Shown piece by piece: positions 15,786 through 23,806 of a stretch of DNA of 38,733 nt. A model generated the notes under the pieces. It saw nothing but the letters and a program-made list of their open reading frames with translations, was not told where the DNA came from and did not search any database. Source of the DNA: Comamonadaceae bacterium (lineage in GTDB: Bacteria > Pseudomonadota > Gammaproteobacteria > Burkholderiales > Burkholderiaceae_C); NCBI GenBank assembly GCA_003599455.1, contig QZKF01000064.1:1-38733 (forward strand), written 5' to 3'. The translations under genes and the position numbers were made by a program. Position 1 is the stretch's first letter; every line of letters begins with the position of its first letter.

Positions 15786-16730
15786 TCAAGGTGTGTCGGT
15801 GTCGTCGCGCATGAAGGCGCGCAGCGCCTCGGCGGTGTCGCCGGGCAGTTCTTCGGGAATGAAGTGGCCGGCGGGCAGGGCCTGGCCGCTCACGCGCGCG
15901 GCGCACTGCGCCTGCCACAGCGCGAGCGGGTCGAAGAACTTCTGCACCACGCCGCGCGCGCCCCAGAGCACCAGCGTGTCGCAGGCGATGCGCTCGCCGC
16001 GCGCGCGGCTCTCGCGGTCGTGTTCCAGGTCGATGCCGGCGCTGGCGCGGTAGTCCTCGCAGGCGCTGTGGATGTTTTCGGTGCGGCAGAAGCAGCGTTC
16101 GTAATCGGCCAGCGCCTGCGGCTCGATGTGCGGCAGCGGTGCCGCGCCCTCGGCCGCCGCGCTGCTGCCCCAGCCGCCGAGCTTGGTGTGCAGGTAGGCT
16201 TTTGCGTTGCCGCCGATCATGAGCTCGGGCAGCGGCGCGGGCTGGATCAGGTGGAACCAGTGGTAGTAGGCGCGGGCGAAGGCCATGTCGGTGCGCGCGT
16301 ACATGTCCAGCGTGGGCGCGATGTCGATCACGCAGAGCCGGCGCACGCGCGCCGGGTGGTCCACCGCGAGGCGGTGCGCCACGCGGCCGCCGCGGTCGTG
16401 GCCGCAGAGGTAGAAGCGGCCGATGCCCAGCGCGTCGACCACATCGACCACGTCCTGCGCCATCGCGCGCTTGCTGTGGTGGCGGTGGTCGGGCGGGCCC
16501 GGCGGGTGCGACACGTCCGAATCGCCATAGCCGCGCAGGTCGGGCAGCACCAGCCGGAAGTGCGGCGCCAGCGCGCGCGCCACGCGGTGCCACATCGCAT
16601 GCGTCTGCGGGAAGCCGTGCAGCAGCACCAGTGCTGGCGCGTCGGCCCGGCCGCCCACGCGCACCTGGGCATCGGCTCCCTGGGTCTTGACGCGGTGCAG
16701 TGTGAATCCGGCAAACCAGTCGGTGTCCAT
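15786..16730 (-). CDS. Alpha/beta hydrolase, fluoroacetate/haloacetate dehalogenase-like
   Basis: A 314-residue alpha/beta hydrolase. The nucleophile motif is GHDRGGR with D112, and the general positions of fluoroacetate dehalogenase are all found: R113 and R116 (carboxylate binding), D136 (VIDIAPT), H157-W158 (halide pocket, YYHWFH), Y227 (EDYRA) and H289 (AGHFIPEE). The oxyanion region is LLHGFPQTHAMW. This set distinguishes fluoroacetate dehalogenases from epoxide hydrolases and haloalkane dehalogenases. The enzyme would hydrolyse haloacetates to glycolate and halide. ATG 16730 is followed by MDTDWFAGF. It is upstream of the GST gene in one operon. Activity on fluoroacetate itself is not proven by sequence. 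Confidence 0.88.
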   Translation of the reverse strand: MDTDWFAGFTLHRVKTQGADAQVRVGGRADAPALVLLHGFPQTHAMWHRVARALAPHFRLVLPDLRGYGDSDVSHPPGPPDHRHHSKRAMAQDVVDVVDALGIGRFYLCGHDRGGRVAHRLAVDHPARVRRLCVIDIAPTLDMYARTDMAFARAYYHWFHLIQPAPLPELMIGGNAKAYLHTKLGGWGSSAAAEGAAPLPHIEPQALADYERCFCRTENIHSACEDYRASAGIDLEHDRESRARGERIACDTLVLWGARGVVQKFFDPLALWQAQCAARVSGQALPAGHFIPEELPGDTAEALRAFMRDDTDTP

Positions 16731-16765
16731 GGCGTGTCTCCTGGGCTTCAGTGTAGGGGCCGCGT

Positions 16766-17656
16766 TCAGGCGAGGGCGGGCGGGAGCGCCTGCGCGAGAA
16801 AGTCCCACACCTGGCGGATGCGCGGGTTGCTGCGGATCTCGCGGTGCACCGCCAGCCACACCGGCAGCGGCGGGATGTGGAGCATGGGCAGCAGCGGCAC
16901 GAGCTCAGGGTTGCGCCGCGCCACGTAGCGCGCGAGAAAACCCACGCCCAGGCCCGCGTCCACCGCGGCCTGGTAGGCGTTGAGGTCGTCGGTGCGCACG
17001 GCGAAGCTCTCGCGCTGCATCGGGTAACCCATGGCCGCGAAACCGCGCAGGATGTCGGTGTTGCGGTCGTTGCCCACCAGGTCGTGCGCCAGCAGGTCCT
17101 CGGGCACGCGCGGCGTGCCGCGCCGGCGCAGGTAGTCGCGGTGCGCATAGGTGCCGATGGCGACCTGTCCCACCTTCCGGCACAGCAGCGTGGCCTGGTC
17201 GGGCCGCACCATGCGCAGCGCGATGTCGGCCTCGCGCTGCAGCAGGTTGCTCACCGCGTTGCTCGACACCAGCTCGATCTGGATCTCCGGCAGCGCCAGG
17301 CGCATTTGCGCCAGCACCGGGGGCAGCAGCACGCAGGTGACGGGCTGGCTCGCGCTGATGCGCACCGAGCCGCGCGCCTCCTTCTGCGCGCCCGAGGCCT
17401 GACGAGCGAGCTGGTCGGCCGCGCTGGCCATGGCGCGCGCCGCCTCGGCCAGCCGGTGCGCATGGGCCGTGGGCACCAGGCCGCGGCCGGTGCGTTCGAA
17501 CAGCAGCACGCCGAGCTGCGCCTCCAGTTCGCCGATGTGGCGGCCCACGGTGGGCTGGGTGGTGGCCAGCGCGCGCGCCGCGCCCATGAGGCTGCCGCGG
17601 TCCAGCGCCGCGAGGAAGGAGCGGATCAGCGTCCAGTTGAAGTCGCCGGTATGCAT
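16766..17656 (-). CDS. LysR family transcriptional regulator
   Basis: A 296-residue LTTR. The N-terminal winged helix-turn-helix (about residues 5-65) contains FLAALDRGSLMGAARALATTQPTVGRHI; the effector-binding domain follows, starting GSVRISASQPV. ATG 17656 (MHTGDFNW) fits the family's usual start; an upstream in-frame ATG would add a 23-residue tail. It is divergent from an epimerase-nitroreductase pair across a 102-bp region with a palindromic promoter, so these are the likely targets. It also precedes the hydrolase-GST operon on the same strand (35 bp gap) and could be co-transcribed with it. Confidence 0.92.
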   Translation of the reverse strand: MHTGDFNWTLIRSFLAALDRGSLMGAARALATTQPTVGRHIGELEAQLGVLLFERTGRGLVPTAHAHRLAEAARAMASAADQLARQASGAQKEARGSVRISASQPVTCVLLPPVLAQMRLALPEIQIELVSSNAVSNLLQREADIALRMVRPDQATLLCRKVGQVAIGTYAHRDYLRRRGTPRVPEDLLAHDLVGNDRNTDILRGFAAMGYPMQRESFAVRTDDLNAYQAAVDAGLGVGFLARYVARRNPELVPLLPMLHIPPLPVWLAVHREIRSNPRIRQVWDFLAQALPPALA

Positions 17657-17686
17657 TTCTGAATGGCTGGTGTTCGGTTTCCGGCA

Positions 17687-17716
17687 ATTGTGTATGTCAC
17701 CGGAGATTTCCACAAT
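17687..17716. promoter_or_regulatory. Palindromic overlapping divergent promoters/operator between lysR and the epimerase gene
   Basis: ATTGTG (17687-17692) and CACAAT (17711-17716) form an inverted repeat with an 18-bp spacer. On each strand it can be read as a -35 TTGTGN and a -10 CACAAT with a 17-bp spacer, so one 30-bp element could serve both genes and also be the LysR site. This is a pattern reading only. Confidence 0.4.
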
Positions 17717-17758
17717 CCATCCCATGGCGCCGGTGGTCGGTGCCGAACGGAGTCCTTC

Positions 17759-18805
17759 ATGAACGCAGTTCCTTCTTCTTCATCCCCGGCCGGCACCGTG
17801 CTGGTGCTCGGCGGCCGTGGCCGCTTCGGCCTGGCCGCGGTCCAGGCCTTCGCCCGCGACGGCTGGCGCGTGCTGGCGCAGATGCGTCCGGGCGCGCAGG
17901 CTCCCGCCGTGGCCGGCGTGCAATGGCTGGCGCAGCCGGTGCACGAGGTGGACGCGCTGGTGGCCCGGGTGCGGCAGGCCGGTGGCGCCACCGTGGTGGT
18001 GCACGCGCTCAACCCCAGGCAGTACACCCGCCCGGCCTGGGAGCGCGAGAACGGGCCGCTGCTGCAGGCCGGCATGGCGGTGGCGCAGGCGCTGGGCGCC
18101 ACGCTCATGCTGCCGGGCAACGTCTACAACTTCGGCCAGGGCATGCCGGGCGTGTTGCTCGAAGGCGCGCCCTACCGGCCGACCATGGCCATGGGCCGCA
18201 TCCGCAGCGAGATGGAGACCCGGCTGGAGGCCGCCACGCAGCGCGGCGGGCTGCGCGCGGTGGTGGTGCGCGCCGGCAATTTCTACGGCCAGGGCCAGGG
18301 CACCTGGCTCGACAAGGCCATGCTCACCCGCATCCAGCGTGGCCAGCTGGTGTTCCCCGGCGCCATGGACGTGGCCACGCCCTGGGCCTACCTGCCCGAC
18401 CTGGCGCAGACCTTCGTGGCGGTGGCCCGGGAACGCCATGCGATGCCGGCGTTCGAGGAACTGCACTTCAGCGGCCACACGCTCACCGGCCACGACTGGG
18501 TGGGCGCGCTGCAGCCGCTGGCCCGGCAGCAGGGCTGGTTGCGTCAGGGCGAGGCGCTGCGCGTGGGCGGCATGCCCTGGTGGGCGATCCGTGCGCTCGG
18601 CACGGTCATGCCCACCCTGGGCGCGCTGGCCGCGCTGCGCTACCTGTGGAACCAGCCGCACCGGCTCGACAACCGCCGCCTGCGCGCGCTGATCGGTGAG
18701 GAGCCGCACACGCCCTGGCCGCTGGCGCTGCAGCGCACACTGCAGGGCCTGGACCTGCTGCCGGCCGCAGCGGCCACCGCGTTGCCCGTGCCTGTGCGCG
18801 CCTGA
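17759..18805 (+). CDS. NAD-dependent epimerase/dehydratase family protein (atypical SDR)
   Basis: A 348-residue protein with an N-terminal Rossmann fold. The dinucleotide motif is VLVLGGRGRFG (G-x-x-G-x-x-G), followed by a YxxxK-like region replaced here by GNVYNFG and MGRIRSEME, so the classical catalytic Tyr-Lys pair is not obvious. It belongs to the atypical SDR group that includes NmrA-like and sugar-epimerase-like proteins; a substrate cannot be named. ATG 17759 is preceded by CGGAG (17748-17752). The Acg-type nitroreductase gene follows after 31 bp, indicating one operon, probably controlled by the divergent LysR. Confidence 0.85.
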   Translation: MNAVPSSSSPAGTVLVLGGRGRFGLAAVQAFARDGWRVLAQMRPGAQAPAVAGVQWLAQPVHEVDALVARVRQAGGATVVVHALNPRQYTRPAWERENGPLLQAGMAVAQALGATLMLPGNVYNFGQGMPGVLLEGAPYRPTMAMGRIRSEMETRLEAATQRGGLRAVVVRAGNFYGQGQGTWLDKAMLTRIQRGQLVFPGAMDVATPWAYLPDLAQTFVAVARERHAMPAFEELHFSGHTLTGHDWVGALQPLARQQGWLRQGEALRVGGMPWWAIRALGTVMPTLGALAALRYLWNQPHRLDNRRLRALIGEEPHTPWPLALQRTLQGLDLLPAAAATALPVPVRA

Positions 18806-18836
18806 CTTCATCCACCCTCATCCCCGGGAGATCACC

Positions 18837-19997
18837 ATGGACCGCCGACTCTTCATCCGCCTCGCGGGCGGTGGCGCGATCGCCGCCGCCACCGCCACCA
18901 CCCTGGCCGGCTGCAGCAGCGCGCTGCCGCCCGAGGCCATCGCCGCCTGGCAGGGACCGGGCGAGCAGGCCGACGTGCGCCGCTGGCTGGTGGGCCACGC
19001 GCTGCTCGCGCCGCACTCGCACAACCTGCAGTCCTGGCTGGTGGACCTGGGCGTGCCCGGCGAGATCACGCTGTTCATCGACCGCGGCCGCCTGCTGCCC
19101 GAGACCGATCCGTTCTCGCGCCAGATGATGATGAGCCAGGGCACCTTCATCGAGCTGCTCGACCTGGCCGCGCGGCAGAAGGGCCTGCGCGCGGACATCA
19201 CGCTGTTTCCGCAGGGGGCTTTCAGTCCGACCACGGTGGACGCGCGACCCACCGCGCGCATCCGCCTGCTGCCCGACGCGGCGGTGCAGCCCGATCCGCT
19301 GTTCGCGCAGGTCTTTCGCCGCCGCACCAACCGCGAGGCCTACGAGGCGCGCGAGCCCGATGCCGCCGCGCTGCAGGCCATCACCGCCAGCGTGCAGCCG
19401 CACGCACTGCGCACGGGTTTTGTCGGTGCTGCGCAGCCCGAGGCGCTGGCGCAGCACCGGCGCATCGCCAAAGAGGCCTGGCGCATCGAACTGGTGACAC
19501 CGCGCACGGTGCTGGAGTCGTTCCGGGTGTTGCGCGTGGGACCGAAGGAGATCGCCCAGCACCGCGACGGCCTTTCGCTCAACGACCCCATGGTGCGCGC
19601 GCTCGACGCCGTGGGCCTGTTCGACCGCAGCGTCGCGCCCGGCCCCGACGACTTCGCGACCACCAGCCAGATCCAGGACTTCAACACGAAGATCGACACC
19701 ACACCCGCGTTCTTCTGGCTGGTGAGCGAGGGCAACGACCGCGCCACCCAGGTCAACGCGGGCCGCGCCTACGTGCGCGCCCAGCTCGCCGCCACCGCCG
19801 CGGGCCTGTCGATGCAGCCGCTGTCGCAGGCCTTGCAGGAGTACCCGGAGCAGACCGTGCCCTACACCGACATCCACCAGCTGGTCGGCGCGCCCGCGCC
19901 GCGCTTCACGGTGCAGATGTGGGCCCGGCTGGGTGTCGCGCCCGCCATCGAGCCCTCGCCCCGGCGCGGGCTGGAGGCGCACATCCTCAAGGCTTGA
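18837..19997 (+). CDS. Tat-exported lipoprotein of the Acg-like nitroreductase family
   Basis: A 386-residue protein. The N-terminus has RR at residues 3-4 with RRLFIRLA, a hydrophobic core, and the lipobox L23-A-G-C26, so it is probably Tat-translocated and lipidated. The rest matches Acg-type nitroreductases, with a duplicated fold: HALLAPHSHNLQSW (FMN phosphate region), RRTNREAYEAR, and a late AYVRAQLAATAAGLSMQPLSQ block. Such proteins bind FMN and are thought to reduce or sequester flavin; the substrate is unknown. GGGAG (18826-18830) precedes ATG 18837. The 3' end overlaps the convergent alkC gene by 11 bp. Confidence 0.85.
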   Translation: MDRRLFIRLAGGGAIAAATATTLAGCSSALPPEAIAAWQGPGEQADVRRWLVGHALLAPHSHNLQSWLVDLGVPGEITLFIDRGRLLPETDPFSRQMMMSQGTFIELLDLAARQKGLRADITLFPQGAFSPTTVDARPTARIRLLPDAAVQPDPLFAQVFRRRTNREAYEAREPDAAALQAITASVQPHALRTGFVGAAQPEALAQHRRIAKEAWRIELVTPRTVLESFRVLRVGPKEIAQHRDGLSLNDPMVRALDAVGLFDRSVAPGPDDFATTSQIQDFNTKIDTTPAFFWLVSEGNDRATQVNAGRAYVRAQLAATAAGLSMQPLSQALQEYPEQTVPYTDIHQLVGAPAPRFTVQMWARLGVAPAIEPSPRRGLEAHILKA

Positions 19998-21138
19998 GTT
20001 CGAACGCCGCCTCGGCCAGCGCCACGCCGTTCACCAGCACCTCGATGCGGTGCGTGCCCGGGTACAGCGTGCGCGTGGTCACGGGCTTGAGGCTGTGGCG
20101 TTTCTCCAGCGAGCGCTGCTCGCCGGCCTCGAGCGTGAGCTTCCAGCCCTTGAACACCTTGGGCGAGGTGCCGCCGTTGGCGCGCACGTGGTGCACCGCG
20201 TAGTCCACCACCAGCCGCTGCGGCTGGCGCGCGCTGGACTGCAACTGCACGCGCAGGCCGATCTCGCCGCCCACGGCCGCGCGCTTCGCCGACAGCGCCA
20301 GCACGGCCTGGCCCTTGAGGCCGCTGGCCAGGCCCCAGGCCGCGAGCGTGGGCGCGTGGCCCTGCTTGATGAGGCTGCGGCTGGCGTGGCGCAGCAGCGC
20401 GCTTCGCGAATCGGGCGCGTCGACCAGGTGATCGCGCACCCAGGTCGCCACCAGGTCGGGGTGGTCCTTGGCGATATCGTTCAGGTGGTTGGCTACGCTG
20501 CGGCGCACGTAGCTGCTGGGGTCGTCCTGCAGCGCGCGCAGCAGCGGCAGCGTGGGCGAGGGGTCGGCCACCAGCGCCTGCAGCCGCAGGCCCCAGGGCA
20601 GGCGCGGGCGGCTACCTTCGCTCACCAGCCGGCGCACGTGCGCGCTCGGGTCTTCCACCCAGTCACCCAGGGTCTCGAGCGCGAGCGCGGGGTGCCGCTG
20701 GATCAGCGGGCGGATCGCGAACTCGGCCGTGAAGCGCTGCGTGACCGCGTGCAGGCAGGCCAGGCCGCGCCGCGCCGCCGCCGCGTCCTGCACGCCGCGC
20801 CGCGCGACGAATTCGCCCACGGCCCACAGGGCCCAGCCCGCGACACCGCTGCCGGCCTGCGCCTCGCCGAGCTTGAGCGGTTCGCCCTGCGTGTCGATCG
20901 CCAGCGGCGGCGCCAGGCTGGCTTCGATCAGCTCGCAGGCGGCGGTGAAGTCGGCCGGCAGCGTGGCTTCCAGCGCGTCGGCCAGCTGCATCGCGCGGGC
21001 CTTGAATTCCAGGCCTTCGAGCCCGGTCGCGGCCTGGGCTTCGAAGCGTTTTTGATCGAAGCGCGGCCAGGCGCGCCGCAGGTGCCGGCCGGTGTGGACC
21101 ACGGTGTCGCGGTTGATGAGGTTCTTGAAGGGTTCCAT
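19987..21138 (-). CDS. alkC: DNA alkylation repair glycosylase AlkC-like, with C-terminal Ig-like domain
   Basis: A 383-residue HEAT-like-repeat DNA glycosylase. MEPFKNLINRD at the start, FTAEFAIRPLIQRHP, DPSAHVRRLVSEGSRPRLPWG and DPSSYVRRSVANHLNDIAKDHP are strongly conserved in the AlkC/COG4335 family, which excises 3-methyladenine-type lesions without base flipping. From about residue 285 the sequence becomes beta-rich, ending HRIEVLVNG, consistent with the Ig-like domain of one AlkC subfamily that embraces the DNA. It starts 7 bp after the pncC stop, so it is probably the last gene of a pgpA-pncC-alkC unit. It overlaps the nitroreductase gene tail to tail. Confidence 0.88.
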   Translation of the reverse strand: MEPFKNLINRDTVVHTGRHLRRAWPRFDQKRFEAQAATGLEGLEFKARAMQLADALEATLPADFTAACELIEASLAPPLAIDTQGEPLKLGEAQAGSGVAGWALWAVGEFVARRGVQDAAAARRGLACLHAVTQRFTAEFAIRPLIQRHPALALETLGDWVEDPSAHVRRLVSEGSRPRLPWGLRLQALVADPSPTLPLLRALQDDPSSYVRRSVANHLNDIAKDHPDLVATWVRDHLVDAPDSRSALLRHASRSLIKQGHAPTLAAWGLASGLKGQAVLALSAKRAAVGGEIGLRVQLQSSARQPQRLVVDYAVHHVRANGGTSPKVFKGWKLTLEAGEQRSLEKRHSLKPVTTRTLYPGTHRIEVLVNGVALAEAAFELKP

Positions 21139-21145
21139 GGATCGA

Positions 21146-21631
21146 TCAGGTGGCGGGCAGGCGCTGCAGCAGGCCGGCCAGCGCGTGGCGCACGGTGGCC
21201 TGGCGCACGGCGGCGCGGTCGCCGTCGAAACGCCGGTGTTCCGTGAACACGCCATCCGGCGTGGCCCAGCCGAACCAGACCGTGCCCACGGGTTTGTCGG
21301 CGCTGCCGCCGGTGGGGCCGGCCACGCCGGTCACGGCCACGGTGAGCTGCACGGGGGCGTGCGCCAGCGCGCCGGCGGCCATGGCGCGCGCCACCGGCTC
21401 GCTCACCGCGCCGTGCGCTTCGATCAGCGCCATGGGCACACCGAGCAGCCCGTGCTTGGCCGCGTTGGAGTAGGTGACGAAGCCGCGTTCGAACCAGTCG
21501 CTGGAGCCCGAGACCTCGGTGCAGGCGCCGGCGATCAAGCCACCGGTGCAGCTCTCGGCCGTGGCCATCATCCAGCCGCGCGCCTTGAGCTCGCGCGCGA
21601 GGGCGGTCACCAGATCAGCAGGGTGTTCCAT
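21146..21631 (-). CDS. pncC: Nicotinamide-nucleotide amidase, CinA C-terminal family
   Basis: A 161-residue stand-alone CinA C-terminal domain. It deamidates nicotinamide mononucleotide to nicotinate mononucleotide in NAD recycling. Family motifs: TAESCTGGLIAG at residues of about 24-35, FVTYSNAAKHGLLGV, GAVSEPVARAMA, and VTGVAGPTGGSADKPVGTVW. It lacks the N-terminal COG1058 domain of full CinA, as is usual in proteobacteria. The start lies 3 bp after the pgpA stop. Confidence 0.94.
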   Translation of the reverse strand: MEHPADLVTALARELKARGWMMATAESCTGGLIAGACTEVSGSSDWFERGFVTYSNAAKHGLLGVPMALIEAHGAVSEPVARAMAAGALAHAPVQLTVAVTGVAGPTGGSADKPVGTVWFGWATPDGVFTEHRRFDGDRAAVRQATVRHALAGLLQRLPAT

Positions 21632-21634
21632 GGT

Positions 21635-22153
21635 TCAGACGCGCCACAGGGCGATGACGATGAGCGTGCAGAAGGCAGCGGCGAAGTCGTCGAGCAGGAT
21701 GCCGAAGCCGCCGCGCGGGCCGAAGCCCTTGAAGGTCTGGTCGGCCCAGGCCATGGGGCCGACCTTGACCATGTCGAACAGGCGAAACAGGCCGAAGGCC
21801 GCGAGCTGGCCCCAGAAGCCGGTGGGCGAGATCAGCCACAGCACCAGCCAGAAGGCGACCACCTCGTCCCACACGATGTGGCCGGAGTCGGCGACGCGCA
21901 GGTGCTGCGCCGTGACGGTGCAGGCCCACCAGCCCACCAGCGTGGCCACCGCGATCAGCAGTCCCCAGCCCAGCGGCGACAGCAGCGGCTGCAGCACCAG
22001 GAAGGCGACCCAGGCCCAGAGCGTGCCGGCCGTGCCCGGCGCGAAGCGGCTCATGCCCGAACCCGCGCCGAGCGCGATGAAGTGGGCGGGGTGGGCGAAC
22101 AGGAAAGCCCAGGTCGGGCGGACCATGGGCGCGTCGGCGGCGGTGTCGGGCAT
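21635..22153 (-). CDS. pgpA: Phosphatidylglycerophosphatase A
   Basis: A 172-residue inner-membrane phosphatase of phosphatidylglycerol synthesis. It shows the family elements FALGAGSGMSRFAPGTAGTL in variant form, VWDEVVAFWLVLW (the acidic motif), and FRLFDMVKVGPMAWADQ, with four hydrophobic segments. ATG 22153 (MPDTAADAP) is chosen because upstream sequence in frame is Arg/His-rich and not coding-like. It is coupled to pncC. In related genomes thiL precedes it directly; here thiL is 3.4 kb away. Confidence 0.93.
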   Translation of the reverse strand: MPDTAADAPMVRPTWAFLFAHPAHFIALGAGSGMSRFAPGTAGTLWAWVAFLVLQPLLSPLGWGLLIAVATLVGWWACTVTAQHLRVADSGHIVWDEVVAFWLVLWLISPTGFWGQLAAFGLFRLFDMVKVGPMAWADQTFKGFGPRGGFGILLDDFAAAFCTLIVIALWRV

Positions 22154-22249
22154 GGGGCGATTATCGGGCGGCCGGTGCTTGTCCCCTGCCGCGCCCGGCG
22201 CGATACTGCGCCGGTGCCGGGCATGCATCCGGCGCGGGGAGTTGGTGGC

Positions 22250-23806
22250 ATGGAAATGAACACCGGGGCCATCCTCACGGCCATGATGCTGGGGGTGCTG
22301 CTCACCGCCATCGCGTCGTGGGCGGTGTCGGGCCTGTACCGGCGCCGCATGCTCGCGCTGATGCGGCGCGCGCCACCGCCCAGCGATGCGCACGCCACCG
22401 CCGTGCCCCGGGCCGGCGACATCACCGCCGACCGGCCCCGTGCCCGGCTCGACCTCGACGCCAACCGCCGCGCCGGCTGGCGCTACCTCGCCGCGGTCAG
22501 CGCGCTGAGCCTGCTGATCGGTGTCACGCAGTCGGTGCTGGCCCTGCTCTTCGTGTACGGCGACGACATGCTCAGCCTGGGCCGCGCGCTCACGCTGGGT
22601 GCGGTCTACGCCTGGCCCATGGCGCTCACCTGGGGCCTGCTGCGGCGCTGGTCGTGGCTGCGCACGCTGGGCGCGATCGGCCTGTACCTACTGGTCATGC
22701 TCGCGCTCGTCACCTGGCGCTCGATCTCGCCGCAGCCGCTGGCCAGTTCGCTCACCTGGCTCGGGGGCCTGGTGCTGATCCCGGTCACCGTCACGCTGCT
22801 GATTGGCGCGAGCGGCCGCATCCGCGCGGTCGCGCCCTACCTGCTGCCGATCTTCCTGCTGCTCGCGGGCTCGTCGGTGATCGCGCTGCAGATCATGGTG
22901 AGCGGCGTGAACGACCCGCCGCGCTGGCTGATCGCGCTGGTGACCACCGCCGGCGCCTGGCCGGCCATCGTGCTGCTCGCGCTCGCACCCTGGCTGCTGC
23001 TGGCCTGGCCGGCCTGGGTCATCGCCCGCGCGCTCGCGCGGGCCTACCGCGCCAAGCGCTTCTCCGACCTCTGGTACCTGCTCGCGGCCTACTGGTTCGT
23101 GGTGCTGGCCGCGACCTTGCTGCCCTCGCTGCAGGGCGCGGGGCTGATCGCGCTGACCCAGTTCATTCCCTGGCTGTGGATACCGCTGGCGGGCTGGGCG
23201 CTGCGCGGCTGGCTGGCGCCGCAAGGCGTGCCGCCCACGCTGCTGGTGCTGCGCGTGTTCCAGCAGGACGCGGGCGTGCAGACCCTGTTCGACCGCGTGG
23301 TCGAGCGCTGGCGCCTCTCGGGCAACACGGTGTTGATCGCCGGCACCGACCTGCTCAGCCGCACGCTTGACCCCGACGACCTGTTCACCTTTCTCAACGG
23401 CCGCCTGGCCGATCGCTTCGTGGCCAGCGCGGCGCAGGTGGACGAGCGCCTGCGCGACTTCGATTTCGCGCCCGACCCCGACGGGCGCTACCGCGTCAAC
23501 GAGTGCTACTGCTTCGACAGCACCTGGCAGCAGGCGCTGGCCGCGCTGGTGGGGCAAGCCGATGTGGTGCTGATGGACCTGCGCGGCTTTCGCGAGAAGA
23601 ACCGGGGCTGCCGCCACGAGCTCGGTGTGCTCGCGGCGGCACCGCACCTGCAGCGCGTGGTGCTGCTGTTCGACGGCACCACCGAACGCGCGCTGGCCGA
23701 GGCCGACGTGGCGGCCGCCCCGCCCGGGCGTTTCGTGTGGGTGGATGCGGCGCGGCTGGATCAGCGGCGCGTGCGCGAAATCACCGCGGCGCTGCTGGGC
23801 CCGTGA
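22250..23806 (+). CDS. Polytopic membrane protein with C-terminal Rossmann/TIR-like domain, uncharacterised
   Basis: A 518-residue protein. There is one N-terminal helix (about 7-27), a 45-residue cytosolic linker, then six or more helices (about 75-325). The C-terminal 190 residues are soluble: TLLVLRVFQQD, a strand-helix unit VLIAGTDLLSRTLDPDDL, a DPDGRYRVNECYCFDSTW block, and ADVVLMDLRGFREKNRGCRHELG (start about residue 433), then VVLLFDGTT. The order of strands and the late Cys-x-x-Glu resemble TIR/SLOG-type nucleotide-processing domains, but I cannot prove catalysis. I recall similar uncharacterised proteins in other proteobacteria. GGGGAG (22236-22241) supports ATG 22250. It lies on the opposite strand within the thiL-pgpA gap and overlaps the convergent PEP-CTERM gene by 26 bp. 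Confidence 0.75.
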   Translation: MEMNTGAILTAMMLGVLLTAIASWAVSGLYRRRMLALMRRAPPPSDAHATAVPRAGDITADRPRARLDLDANRRAGWRYLAAVSALSLLIGVTQSVLALLFVYGDDMLSLGRALTLGAVYAWPMALTWGLLRRWSWLRTLGAIGLYLLVMLALVTWRSISPQPLASSLTWLGGLVLIPVTVTLLIGASGRIRAVAPYLLPIFLLLAGSSVIALQIMVSGVNDPPRWLIALVTTAGAWPAIVLLALAPWLLLAWPAWVIARALARAYRAKRFSDLWYLLAAYWFVVLAATLLPSLQGAGLIALTQFIPWLWIPLAGWALRGWLAPQGVPPTLLVLRVFQQDAGVQTLFDRVVERWRLSGNTVLIAGTDLLSRTLDPDDLFTFLNGRLADRFVASAAQVDERLRDFDFAPDPDGRYRVNECYCFDSTWQQALAALVGQADVVLMDLRGFREKNRGCRHELGVLAAAPHLQRVVLLFDGTTERALAEADVAAAPPGRFVWVDAARLDQRRVREITAALLGP

